This document shows positions 24,531 through 32,481 of a DNA stretch of 64,000 nucleotides, piece by piece (position 1 is the first letter of the stretch; each line of letters starts with the position of its first letter). Source of the stretch: OLB23 sp965230965 (lineage in GTDB: Bacteria > Patescibacteriota > Microgenomatia > UBA1406 > HO2-37-13b); contig OZ246401.1 in the NCBI GenBank assembly GCA_965230965.1, positions 124,001 to 188,000 on the forward strand. Reading direction: 5' to 3'. The notes beneath the pieces were generated by a model. It saw only the letters and a list, made by a program, of their open reading frames with translations, ran no database searches and was not told the DNA's origin. A program made the position numbers and the translations under genes.

Positions 24531-24842
24531 TTAGCCCATCTTAACTTCTACGCTGACTCCAGCAGGAAGATCAAGATGCATGAGTGAATCGATGGTTTGG
24601 TTTGTTGGATTAACGATATCAAGAACTCTCTTGTGTGTTTTAAGACCAAAATGCTCCCGAGCGTCTTTATCAATGAATGCAGCTTTGTTGACAACGTATT
24701 TTTCTACTTTTGTAGGAAGAGGAATAGGACCCAAAAAGGAAGCACCCGTCTTTGTCGCGGTATCAATTAGTTTTTGACAAGTCTCATCGATGAGACGATG
24801 GTCAAAGGACTTCAATCTGATTCTGATCTTTCCTTTTGGCAT
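24531..24842 (-). CDS. rpsJ: 30S ribosomal protein S10 (uS10)
   Basis: 103 residues, normal length. KIRIRLKSFDHRLIDETCQKL opens the domain, then GPIPLPTKVEKYVVN and HFGLKTHKRVLDIVNP. S10 functions in the small subunit head and in NusB-dependent antitermination in many bacteria. It follows tuf by 69 bases, as in tuf-rpsJ arrangements, but is cut off from rplC by about 2.9 kb carrying two unrelated genes. Confidence 0.97.
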   Translation of the reverse strand: MPKGKIRIRLKSFDHRLIDETCQKLIDTATKTGASFLGPIPLPTKVEKYVVNKAAFIDKDAREHFGLKTHKRVLDIVNPTNQTIDSLMHLDLPAGVSVEVKMG

Positions 24843-24868
24843 TGTGTAAGTGCTTTGTTAACTGATCT

Positions 24869-24901
24869 TAACCCGCCCCGGCATTGCCGGGGCGAGCAGA
24901 T
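24869..24901. repeat. GC-rich inverted repeat between tuf and rpsJ
   Basis: Core CGCCCCGGC (24874-24882), loop ATT, GCCGGGGCG (24886-24894): nine G-C pairs in an AT-rich genome. Flanking AGATC-type sequences can add outer pairs. No T-run follows on the minus strand, so it is not a normal terminator; it may be an mRNA processing or stability element, or a dispersed repeat. Confidence 0.7.
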
Positions 24902-24911
24902 CTAAATAAAA

Positions 24912-26097
24912 TTACTTAATAACTTTGGTCATAACACCGGCTCCAACTGTCTTACCACCCTCACGGATAGCAAAGCGGAGACCTTCTTCAAGAGCAACAG
25001 GGTAAATAAGTGTTGCATTAATCTTGATGTTATCACCTGGCATAACCATTTCGACACCTTCTGGAAGTGTTACTTCACCAGTTACATCAGTTGTTCTGAT
25101 GTAAAACTGTGGGCGGTAACCCTTAAAGAAAGGACTGTGTCGTCCACCCTCTTCCTTCTTCAAGACATAAATTTCAGCCTCGAATTCGGTATGAGGAGTA
25201 ACAGTTCCCGCCTTGGCAATGACTTGACCTCTCTCAATATCGGCTTTTTCAACGCCTCTGAGAAGAAGACCAACGTTATCACCAGCTTCGGCTGTGTCGA
25301 GTGTTTTTCTGAACATTTCAACACCAGTGATAGTTGTTTTTTTACTATCGTGACCAAGACCGACAATTTCAATTTCGTCATTTGTCTTGATGGTACCTCT
25401 TTCCACACGACCTGTTGCAACGGTACCTCTACCTTGAATGGTAAAGACGTCTTCGACAGGCATAAGGAATGGCTTTTCGGTGTCACGAACTGGATCAGGA
25501 ATATAATCATCGACCGCTTTCATAAGGTCGAGGATTGCCTGCTCAGCTGCTGGATCACCTTCAATTGCCTTAAGTGAGGATCCTTTGATAACAGGAACCT
25601 CGTCACCTGGATAGCCGTACTTTGTAAGAAGATCACGGACTTCCATTTCAACGAGTTCAAGAATTTCTGCATCTGCGACCATGTCTGTCTTGTTAAGGTA
25701 TACAACCATTGCTGGAACGTTTACCTGTTTAGCAAGAAGAACATGTTCACGAGTTTGTGGCATTGGGCCATCTGGAGCTGAAACTACGAGAATAGCACCG
25801 TCCATTTGTGCTGCACCTGTGATCATGTTCTTAATGTAGTCAGCATGACCTGGAGCATCAATGTGTGCATAATGTCTTTTTTCTGTTTCGTACTCAGAAT
25901 GGTGAACATTAATGGTGACTCCTCTTTCTCTTTCTTCTGGAGCTTTATCAATGTCTTCGTATTTAAGAGCTTCTGCCCATCCTTTTTTTGCTAGGACGGT
26001 ATGAATAGCTGAAGTTGTAGTGGTTTTTCCATGGTCAACNNNNNNNNNNACCGATGTTGACATGAGGCTTGTTTCTCGTAAATGTTCCCTTTGCCAT
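24912..26097 (-). CDS. tuf: translation elongation factor Tu (interrupted by an assembly gap)
   Basis: EF-Tu delivers aminoacyl-tRNA to the ribosome. Start ATG at 26097: MAKGTFTRNKPHVNIG, then ten N, then VDHGKTTTTSAIH. The missing piece should encode the four residues TIGH of the P-loop (12 bases), whereas only 10 N are placed, so the two sides appear out of frame; this is a gap artefact. With 12 bases the protein is 396 residues. Remaining G motifs: DAPGHADYIKNM, NKTDM and a switch I region with RGVTINVHH. Domains 2 and 3 are complete. It is co-transcribed with rpsJ from a strong promoter at 26181-26209. Confidence 0.96.
26040..26049. other. assembly gap (10 N) in tuf
   Basis: Ten N lie in the P-loop codons of tuf. 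The flanking reading frames differ by 2 bases from continuity, so the true gap is probably 12 bases. Confidence 0.98.
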
Positions 26098-26138
26098 TTT
26101 ATGTTTTGAAAATATAACTTTTAAATTAACAACAAATG

Positions 26139-26167
26139 CCCTCACCAGATATAGTACCTGATATGGG
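26139..26167 (-). promoter_or_regulatory. stem-loop in the tuf 5' leader
   Basis: Minus-strand CCCATATCAG (26167-26158) pairs with CTGGTGAGGG (26148-26139) at nine of ten positions, two of them G-U, around a 9-nt loop. It would lie at the very 5' end of the transcript starting near 26174. No T-run follows. Confidence 0.45.
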
Positions 26168-26180
26168 CTAGATTTCCTGA

Positions 26181-26209
26181 ATTATACGAAATGCAATTTT
26201 AAATTGCAA
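26181..26209 (-). promoter_or_regulatory. sigma70-type promoter of tuf-rpsJ
   Basis: Minus strand: -35 TTGCAA (26209-26204), 17-base spacer, -10 TATAAT (26186-26181). The leader would be about 77 nt. A 17-bp inverted repeat, TGCAATTT-T-AAATTGCA (26192-26208), covers the spacer and -35 and could be an operator. Confidence 0.75.
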
Positions 26210-26274
26210 GGAGCATTAATAGAAGATTGAGACTGGCCCTTTCTTCCGCTTACGAATATTACGACATCACAAGT

Positions 26275-27567
26275 CTAGGTATCTTTTAAAGTCCTGCTTG
26301 AAGAGTACTGAGTAAGGAGATAGAAGAAAATCAGAAAATTAACTATGGTAAGACCGAGATATACAACTGGATGCTTCAATACTTCGAATAGCACATCGAC
26401 TCTTGGCACTGGCCAGCTTCTATAGAGATTAATGAAGCTCAGTAAAGATAGTACGTAAAACCATTTTAGTAATTTTCGATCAGTTATGGCAGCTAGTAAT
26501 AAAAATGGAAGGATTAGCAAGGTATAGCGCTCATGCATTTTTGTGGCAAAAAGAAAAAATGCGAAAGCAGATAGAAATGTCGTATAAAAAAGATCGTGCT
26601 TTTCAAGATACAGCTTTATGATTATTAATAGTGCGATGCATAAAATTATGTAGCTCCATATTCTGTATGTGATGTTGAATAGGAATATGCTCGAATCCGA
26701 TATGCTGTTAAAAAGTGTAAATGCCCAGAGGTTATATGCACCATTTGTTACAAAAGCAAGGCTTTGAGCCTGAATAATATTGTGAAGATATATCTTATAT
26801 GGCATAACGAAGTCAAAAGGATTGGATAAAAGAGGCATAAAAGAAACAATAAAGAAAATATTGCTGAGTATAAATGCTTTAGATGAATTGACCAAACCAA
26901 ATTTTTTCATAAAAACTAAGGTAAAAATTGGAAGAAAGACAATGGGAGTTGGTTTGATGAGAAGGGCTGCTGTAAAAAATAGCCCACTTAAGAGATATCT
27001 CTGCGAATACAGTAGAAAATATGTTGCCGCCAATACAAAGAATATGGGAATCGCATCAATTTGTCCCCAAAATGCACTGTTATAAAAGAATGCAGGGTTT
27101 AAAAGAATGAGTGCCGGAAAGAGCAACAACTTCTCCTTCGATACTTTGGGTAATAGTTGCTTTGCATATACGTAGGTCATCCATGCAATGCCCATATCTG
27201 CCAAAACTGATGGAATTTTCATTGTCGCGGCGACAAAATAGCGCTCCTGGACAATAAAAACAAGCTTTGAAGGAAAAATTGGAAATTGAACATTAAGCCA
27301 CCAAAAAATGCTGTATACAAATTTATGGATGGGGTACAGAAAATAAAAAATGTACATTGCTAAGGGCGGATAGTTTGGATACAAACTTGCATAAACCTCT
27401 ACTGAAGGTGTGAAATAGAAATTAGAAAATCCTACTTTCCATAAATCCTGAGCCCAAGAAATGTGGTTATGCACATCAAAACTAAAATCGAGAAAGAGTA
27501 GTATTAGTCGAATCAGGATGCCAAGTATAAAAAGCATTAGAAGTGAATGTCTTTTAACAAGATTCAT
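26275..27567 (-). CDS. GT-C type membrane glycosyltransferase (mannosyltransferase-like)
   Basis: 430 residues from the ATG at 27567 (MNLVKRHSLL); a 39-residue upstream extension runs into GC-rich DNA and is unlikely to be real. About ten membrane helices. An acidic first loop (FDVHNHISWAQDLWKVG), a YPNYPPLAMYIFYFLYP segment and LNPAFFYNSAFWGQIDAIP are typical of polyprenyl-phosphate-sugar-dependent GT-C enzymes. Such enzymes add hexoses to lipid or protein on the outer face of the membrane. TATATT lies 6 nt before the ATG, indicating leaderless expression. The specific acceptor is unknown. Confidence 0.72.
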   Translation of the reverse strand: MNLVKRHSLLMLFILGILIRLILLFLDFSFDVHNHISWAQDLWKVGFSNFYFTPSVEVYASLYPNYPPLAMYIFYFLYPIHKFVYSIFWWLNVQFPIFPSKLVFIVQERYFVAATMKIPSVLADMGIAWMTYVYAKQLLPKVSKEKLLLFPALILLNPAFFYNSAFWGQIDAIPIFFVLAATYFLLYSQRYLLSGLFFTAALLIKPTPIVFLPIFTLVFMKKFGLVNSSKAFILSNIFFIVSFMPLLSNPFDFVMPYKIYLHNIIQAQSLAFVTNGAYNLWAFTLFNSISDSSIFLFNITYRIWSYIILCIALLIIIKLYLEKHDLFYTTFLSAFAFFLFATKMHERYTLLILPFLLLAAITDRKLLKWFYVLSLLSFINLYRSWPVPRVDVLFEVLKHPVVYLGLTIVNFLIFFYLLTQYSSSRTLKDT

Positions 27568-27573
27568 AATGCA

Positions 27574-27579
27574 AATATA
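27574..27579 (-). promoter_or_regulatory. -10 box of the GT-C gene at 27567
   Basis: Minus-strand TATATT, 6 nt before the ATG at 27567. It lies just downstream of the hairpin at 27597-27624. No -35 match is seen. Confidence 0.45.
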
Positions 27580-27596
27580 TTCTTTAAATGAAAATT

Positions 27597-27624
27597 GGAG
27601 CGGGCCCTGATGAGGACCCGCTCC
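27597..27624 (-). terminator. strong GC-rich hairpin after the small ORF (terminator-like)
   Basis: GGAGCGGGCCC and GGACCCGCTCC form an 11-bp stem with one G-T pair and a 6-nt loop. On the minus strand it is followed by AATTTTCATTT, a weak U-rich stretch, and it comes 18 bases after the stop of the small ORF at 27642. Confidence 0.55.
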
Positions 27625-27641
27625 TTCGAAGACGTCGGCGG

Positions 27642-27848
27642 TCAAATAGTGATCTCCGTGTCCAAGAGCTCCTGAGAAATGCATCTTGCGGCCTTCAACC
27701 GCCTCTTATACTCAGCTCTTGCTTCCCGAAGTTCCAATAGCGTCGTGTCTTCGAGGCGACTAGGCATAGATGCCGTCAGTCGTCGATCTCCACCAGCTCG
27801 CCAACCAGCAATGTGATCGGCATAATTAACTACGACCGGTTCTGACAC
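27642..27848 (-). CDS. small GC-rich ORF, 68 aa, unknown
   Basis: 68 residues from a GTG at 27848, ending TGA. The predicted protein is charged and soluble, with a helical REARAEYKRRLKAAR segment. I recognise no family. The local G+C is about 55 percent (132 of 240 bases at 27601-27840), far above its neighbours, which suggests a recent import or a structured non-coding element. An AAAGG-type sequence precedes the start. The strong hairpin after the stop supports a transcribed unit on this strand. It could equally be non-coding. Confidence 0.4.
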   Translation of the reverse strand: MSEPVVVNYADHIAGWRAGGDRRLTASMPSRLEDTTLLELREARAEYKRRLKAARCISQELLDTEITI

Positions 27849-27938
27849 CGCCTTTCAATCCTTTCACACAGGACCAAAATCCTGATTCGATCGGAAATAA
27901 ACGTCTTCCGCTTAGGTTCATAATATATCACAAGCATA

Positions 27939-27967
27939 TTGCATTTTTATAGCAGCTTCTTTACACT
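27939..27967 (+). promoter_or_regulatory. promoter of the 27982 membrane protein
   Basis: TTGCAT, 17-base spacer, TACACT. The start would be near 27974, and an AAGGAG sequence just before the ATG at 27982 is one of the few clear Shine-Dalgarno matches in the window. Confidence 0.5.
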
Positions 27968-27981
27968 GTTAACAAGGAGCC

Positions 27982-28818
27982 ATGAAACGAAGACACTTCA
28001 TTACCCTCAGCCATGCATTGCGACATTCTATTGTTCCATATGACGATTATTATGGAAAAGTGCTCCATGAAACAAAACTTGGATTCTCATTAAAATATTT
28101 CTTTGCTCTCTCTTCTCTATTAATTCTATTAGAACTTACTGTTGCGTTTATTGGCTTTGGGAAAGCATATCCTTTTTTAAAAATGGATACAGGCTTGCGG
28201 TCAATTATCGAACAGCTCCCTGACGATCTTGTCATCAATTTACAAGGAGGTCACCTTACAACAAATTCCGATAGACCAGTCATTGTTTTTAATCCTGACA
28301 TGTCAAAGCCGGGGACACTTTTAGTTATTGATCAATTTGCAAATCGAGAAAAACTGGCCGAATATGAAACACAATATCTTTTTACCGGCAGAGAATTTAT
28401 TAGCAAGACAAATGGACGAGTCATGTCATTTGAATACGGCGATAAAGATTTTACGTCAAGCACGATGACCCTTGAACTTGGGCGCATAGCACGCAATGCA
28501 TCGACATTTATATTTATGCTGTATGTTTTTGCTATTTTCTTGCTCCCAATTCTGGCTACAGCAGCTCGTATTATGCTTTTGTTTTTTATTAGCCTTGTTG
28601 CTTTTATTCTTTGCTACAAAATTATTCCAAAGTTAAGTTTGAGTAAGGTTTTCCAAATTTCATTACACGCTGCAACTGCCCCAATTATTATTCAAACTGT
28701 TTTGACAATATGTGGACTTGCTGTTCCTATGTCATTTTGGTGGTTTAACGCAATGACCATCATCTTTTTGCTAGCAGCCTTATACGAAGCATATATTCTT
28801 TCAGCGAGAAGCCATTAA
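27982..28818 (+). CDS. DUF1189-like membrane protein
   Basis: 278 residues. A membrane segment at about 38-60, an extracytoplasmic domain of about 110 residues (with LPDDLVINLQGGHLTTNSDRPV), then four helices from about 172. The layout and the ITLQGG-like strand resemble DUF1189 proteins, whose function is unknown. A Shine-Dalgarno-like AAGGAG precedes the ATG. It converges on the 28815 gene with a 4-base overlap of the stops. Confidence 0.5.
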   Translation: MKRRHFITLSHALRHSIVPYDDYYGKVLHETKLGFSLKYFFALSSLLILLELTVAFIGFGKAYPFLKMDTGLRSIIEQLPDDLVINLQGGHLTTNSDRPVIVFNPDMSKPGTLLVIDQFANREKLAEYETQYLFTGREFISKTNGRVMSFEYGDKDFTSSTMTLELGRIARNASTFIFMLYVFAIFLLPILATAARIMLLFFISLVAFILCYKIIPKLSLSKVFQISLHAATAPIIIQTVLTICGLAVPMSFWWFNAMTIIFLLAALYEAYILSARSH

Positions 28819-29264
28819 GAAGAGAGTTCCTCTGAACATCCGCACGTCATAGCAGCGCCTTTTAACCATTCATCGACGAATGTGCATTTTTCTTTACTTT
28901 CATTTTCTGAACAAGTAAATCCCAATTGTTGCTGACTGCATGAATAATGAGGGGAAGTAAAGTACACTTCACCAGCTGGGTCTACGCATGTAAATTGTAC
29001 AAAGCAACTCTGAAGACTTTTTTCAGAAATAGGAATGTAGGAAAATGATGACACACAAAGTGGGAGTTCATGAAGCTGTACTGACAAAACGGAACTCTGC
29101 TCAGTCGCTTGAGTATTTACTACATCCTCATTTGCTCGAGATCTATAGGTAAAAAGAAAAGGAGAATTCAACAGAGTAAATGCAACAAAAATAAAAATTA
29201 AACCTGCTATAGGAACGCTGAATTTTGCTATTGGATGATGGTGATGGCGAAGCAATGTTTTCAT
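28815..29264 (-). CDS. cysteine-rich single-pass exported protein, unknown
   Basis: 149 residues. Short cytoplasmic part with HHHH, membrane helix at about 17-36, then an outside domain with eight cysteines (spread from about residue 70 to 143, ending TCGCSEE), an even number suited to disulfides. No family is recognised. Its ATG overlaps the radA stop by 4 bases, so it is co-translated with radA although no functional link is obvious. Confidence 0.55.
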   Translation of the reverse strand: MKTLLRHHHHPIAKFSVPIAGLIFIFVAFTLLNSPFLFTYRSRANEDVVNTQATEQSSVLSVQLHELPLCVSSFSYIPISEKSLQSCFVQFTCVDPAGEVYFTSPHYSCSQQQLGFTCSENESKEKCTFVDEWLKGAAMTCGCSEELSS

Positions 29265-30556
29265 TCTCTAATCATTGTACCTAATTGGCTCAGCATTCGT
29301 ATATTGTCTGCACTAATTACTTTTTTTAAGCCTAGTCGCTTTGCGTCATACATAATTTTTTTCTCCCGTTGTGTTGCGCGAACTTCACCGAGAAGGCCAA
29401 TTTCTCCGACGAATGCGGTATCGAGGGGAAGTTTGCTGTTTTTGACTGAAGATATAATACTGGCGGCGATACCGAGGTCCGCCGAAGGCGATTTTATTGT
29501 GAGGCCGCCGGCAACACTTACATAAATGTCATATTTATCAAGATTGATTTTTAAATTTTTTCTAATAACCGCCAGCAAAAGCTGCAATCGATTGTAATCG
29601 ATACCAGAAGCAATACGGCGGGGGATAGCCAGTTGCGTCGGCACTACTAGACTCTGCACTTCGTACAACAGTGACCGACTCCCTTCTACAGTAATAATAA
29701 CAGCGCGGCCTGCGGCCGCTTTTATAGACCCGTCAATAAATAATGACGGATTTGTTATCTCCCGCAGTCCTCCATCTGTCATCTCAAAAAGACCAACTTC
29801 ATCAACGGACCCAAATCTATTTTTGCGCGCTCGTAATAGACGATAGGTCGATTCTCGCTCCCCTTCTAGCTGAATAACGCAATCAACCAAATGTTCCAAG
29901 GTTTTGGGTCCAGCAATATCGCCATCTTTTGTCACATGACCGATAAAAATAATGACCTTATTATTTCTTTTTGCATAATCAACAAGTCGCGATGCGTTTT
30001 CTTTTATTTGCGCAACGCTACCCATTGGCGAAGGAATGTCTGGGGTATACAGCGTTTGGATAGAATCAATAACCGCAATCTTATATTCTGATTCATGTTT
30101 TTCTAGCGCTGCTATAACAGCATCAACATGCAATTCATTTGTAAATAGAATCTTGTCTGTTGAAACACCTAATCTATCAGCGCGCTGCTTAACCTGCTGC
30201 CCTGACTCTTCGCCGGATACATAAAAACAGGGCAGATTATTTATAACCGACAATAGTAAAGTAGATTTCCCTACCCCTGGTTCTCCAGCCAACAGCACAA
30301 CCTCGCCATCAATAAAACCGCCTCCTAGCACGCGATCAAATTCTTCGTGCATTGTTGCAATGCGCTGATTAGATTGGCCGGCGAGAGCACTTAATTTTTC
30401 AGCTTTCGCAGGAGCTGCTTTGCTTCCACCTAATCTGGATTTCTTTGAAGACGAATCGGCACTTTTTTCAAATGTATTCCATTCCTGACAAGAAGGGCAT
30501 TTGCCATACCATGATGCTGATCCGTAGCCACACTGAGAACAAATATATTGAGCCAT
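29261..30556 (-). CDS. radA: DNA repair protein RadA
   Basis: 431 residues from the ATG at 30556; the longer frame overlaps obg and is not needed. N-terminal zinc finger (CSQCGYG and CPSCQEW), RecA-like ATPase with Walker A GEPGVGKST at about residue 95, the RadA-specific KNRFG motif, and a C-terminal Lon-protease-like domain (VAGGLTIKSPSADLGIAASI). RadA promotes branch migration in recombination. It follows obg by 1 base and overlaps the Cys-rich gene downstream. Confidence 0.96.
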   Translation of the reverse strand: MAQYICSQCGYGSASWYGKCPSCQEWNTFEKSADSSSKKSRLGGSKAAPAKAEKLSALAGQSNQRIATMHEEFDRVLGGGFIDGEVVLLAGEPGVGKSTLLLSVINNLPCFYVSGEESGQQVKQRADRLGVSTDKILFTNELHVDAVIAALEKHESEYKIAVIDSIQTLYTPDIPSPMGSVAQIKENASRLVDYAKRNNKVIIFIGHVTKDGDIAGPKTLEHLVDCVIQLEGERESTYRLLRARKNRFGSVDEVGLFEMTDGGLREITNPSLFIDGSIKAAAGRAVIITVEGSRSLLYEVQSLVVPTQLAIPRRIASGIDYNRLQLLLAVIRKNLKINLDKYDIYVSVAGGLTIKSPSADLGIAASIISSVKNSKLPLDTAFVGEIGLLGEVRATQREKKIMYDAKRLGLKKVISADNIRMLSQLGTMIRE

Positions 30557-30557
30557 G

Positions 30558-31511
30558 TTATCTTTCAATTGCTTCTTTCAATTTCTTTAGTGAAGCGTCA
30601 TCAATAATAGAAGTTACAAGAACCTTTTTTCCAAATGTAAGAAGTTCCTTTTTTTTCTTTTCAATTTCATCTGCTGATAACATATCCGATTTTGTAAGAA
30701 CAATCACTTCTTCTTTTTCCACAAGTTTTTCGTTATATGCTGCTAATTCATTACGAATTGTATGATAATCCGCAATGACATCATTGCTTGTCCCATCAAT
30801 ACAATGAAGCAATAAGGATGTCTTCTCAATATGTTTCAAAAATTTTACTCCCAATCCTTTTCCGCTATGTGCACCCTCAATAAGTCCTGGAATATCTGCC
30901 AAAATAGTTCGACCTAACATTCCCAGATGAGGCTCCAAAGTAGTAAATGGATAATCGGCTACTTTTACATCAGTATTAGTAAGTGCGTTCAACAAACTGG
31001 ACTTCCCTGCGCTAGGTAAGCCGATCAATCCAACATCTGCAATAAATTGCAGGTTAATATGAATTGTACGGAATTTTCCCGGCCTTCCTTCTTCAGCAAA
31101 ATCAGGTGCTTTGTCTGTACTACTTTTAAATTCCCAATTTCCTCTGCCACCTCTACCCCCTCGTACAATTGTATAGGTATCGCCAGGATTATTAATTTCC
31201 CACACGTCTCCAGTAAGAGTGTCGGTCAAAATTGAACCGATAGGAATTGGAATAATCAGATCTGCACCACGAGCACCATGTTGTTTTTTTCCTCTGCCAT
31301 GCTCACCATTTTGGGCTTTTATTTCTTTTTTATAGCGAAAACTTCGTAGGGCCGCTATATCATTTACCCCCACAACATCTATACTTCCTCCCCATCCACC
31401 ATTGCCACCATCTGGTCCTCCGCGCGGAACAAACTTTTCTTTTCTGTAAGAAACAGCACCATTGCCACCGTTGCCGGCTTGCATTGTTATAGTAATATCA
31501 TCAATTAACAT
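30558..31511 (-). CDS. obg: GTPase Obg/CgtA, without the C-terminal OCT domain
   Basis: 317 residues from the ATG at 31511 (MLIDDITITMQ). The glycine-rich Obg fold occupies residues 1-155 (GNGGNGAVSYRKEKFVPRGG), followed by the G domain with GLPSAGKSSLLNALT, DIPGLIEGAHSGKGLG and TKSDM. The protein ends just after the G domain, so the extra C-terminal domain of Gram-positive Obg and the acidic tail of E. coli ObgE are absent. Role: ribosome assembly and stress. TAGAAT lies 7 nt before the ATG with TTGTGC 17 bases further up. Confidence 0.95.
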   Translation of the reverse strand: MLIDDITITMQAGNGGNGAVSYRKEKFVPRGGPDGGNGGWGGSIDVVGVNDIAALRSFRYKKEIKAQNGEHGRGKKQHGARGADLIIPIPIGSILTDTLTGDVWEINNPGDTYTIVRGGRGGRGNWEFKSSTDKAPDFAEEGRPGKFRTIHINLQFIADVGLIGLPSAGKSSLLNALTNTDVKVADYPFTTLEPHLGMLGRTILADIPGLIEGAHSGKGLGVKFLKHIEKTSLLLHCIDGTSNDVIADYHTIRNELAAYNEKLVEKEEVIVLTKSDMLSADEIEKKKKELLTFGKKVLVTSIIDDASLKKLKEAIER

Positions 31512-31518
31512 CCCGAGC

Positions 31519-31547
31519 ATTCTAACAAATCACCGTAGGTAGCACAA
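31519..31547 (-). promoter_or_regulatory. promoter of obg-radA
   Basis: Minus strand TTGTGC (31547-31542), 17 bases, TAGAAT (31524-31519), then 7 nt to the ATG at 31511. This implies a leaderless obg transcript and rules out the in-frame ATG at 31520, which lies inside the -10 box. Confidence 0.5.
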
Positions 31548-31554
31548 ATCATGT

Positions 31555-31560
31555 TATAAT
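31555..31560 (+). promoter_or_regulatory. -10 box of the PEGA/SH3 gene
   Basis: TATAAT with an AT-rich flank. The ATG at 31564 is too close (3 nt), while the second ATG at 31570 (9 nt) would fit a leaderless or near-leaderless transcript. Confidence 0.5.
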
Positions 31561-31569
31561 GTCATGGCC

Positions 31570-32481
31570 ATGAAAGCGAAACTTCTTTTTCTGCTTCTTA
31601 TATTCACGATTTTTGCAGTTGTTGTGACTGCGAGGTTTTTTCTCTTAAAAAATTCTGTAAAACAAGGTCAACTTAAGATTATTACCTCTCCTTCAGCGAC
31701 AGTCCTTATTAACAATCAAAGTAAAGGCAAAACACCATTTGAATCGACATTAGATGAAGGAGAATATTTAATTAAGCTCGTTCCTGAAACAACAGAGGCG
31801 AGCGAGTCAGCATCATGGAGCGGCAAAGCAAAAATCTTCAGTAATACGCTTACCTATATAAATCGTGAACTGGGCGTCGATGACATATCTTCATCTGGTG
31901 TTATCTTCAGCGTCAAGAAAATGGATAAAAAACCAACAAAAAAACAGACTGGCGAGATTGAAATTATTACCGAACCTGATGGAGCAATCGTCTCCTTGGA
32001 CAATGAGGAACAGGGTATTGCACCTGTTGTGCTTTCAGAAATTCCCGTCGGAGATCATGAACTATCAACATACAGCCCGGGTTTTTTTAGAAGAAGCCAA
32101 AAAATCAGAATCGAAGATGGCTATCGAGTTATTGCTGAATTCAAACTATCAATCGATCCTACGCATAAAAAAGTTGAAAAAAAGGACCCAGAAGAAATTC
32201 GAAAAGAAGCTACAGAAAGCGCGCAAATTGAGGAAAAATTTTCAGTGACAATTAATACAACAGAAACTGGTTGGTTGCGTGTTCGCTATGAGCCAACACT
32301 TAATGCATCTGAAGCAGCTAAAGTCACACCAGGCAAAGCATTTCAAGTCTTAGAAGAAAAGGAAGGCTGGTATCGTATTGAATATGAGAAAGGAAAAATG
32401 GGATGGGTTTCTTCGAACTATGTCACAAAGGCCACAGGCATTCTACCAACCCCTACAATCACGCGTGGGAGCGCGACTTGA
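31570..32481 (+). CDS. membrane-anchored protein with two PEGA domains and a bacterial SH3 domain
   Basis: 303 residues from the ATG at 31570 (an ATG at 31564 is an alternative). Membrane segment at about 4-25. PEGA domain 1 at about 30-110 (GQLKIITSPSATVLINNQSKG) and PEGA domain 2 at about 120-185 (GEIEIITEPDGAIVSLDN). A Lys/Glu-rich linker leads to an SH3-like domain at about 218-288 (GWLRVRYEPTLNASEAAKV, GWVSSNYV). PEGA domains are linked to surface-layer proteins and SH3b domains to cell-wall binding. The 3' end overlaps the convergent WecA-like gene by 23 bases. Confidence 0.82.
   Translation: MKAKLLFLLLIFTIFAVVVTARFFLLKNSVKQGQLKIITSPSATVLINNQSKGKTPFESTLDEGEYLIKLVPETTEASESASWSGKAKIFSNTLTYINRELGVDDISSSGVIFSVKKMDKKPTKKQTGEIEIITEPDGAIVSLDNEEQGIAPVVLSEIPVGDHELSTYSPGFFRRSQKIRIEDGYRVIAEFKLSIDPTHKKVEKKDPEEIRKEATESAQIEEKFSVTINTTETGWLRVRYEPTLNASEAAKVTPGKAFQVLEEKEGWYRIEYEKGKMGWVSSNYVTKATGILPTPTITRGSAT

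Noticed and set aside
24874..24894. Calling the tuf-rpsJ hairpin an intrinsic terminator
   Set aside because: No T-run follows on either strand.
24912..26063. EF-Tu starting at the internal ATG near 26063
   Set aside because: That frame only arises from the wrong-size N gap; the true MAKGTFTRNKP start lies at 26097.
27568..27684. N-terminal extension of the GT-C gene to 27684
   Set aside because: It would cross the strong hairpin and GC-rich islet, has no membrane-protein character, and a -10 box lies 6 nt before the ATG at 27567.
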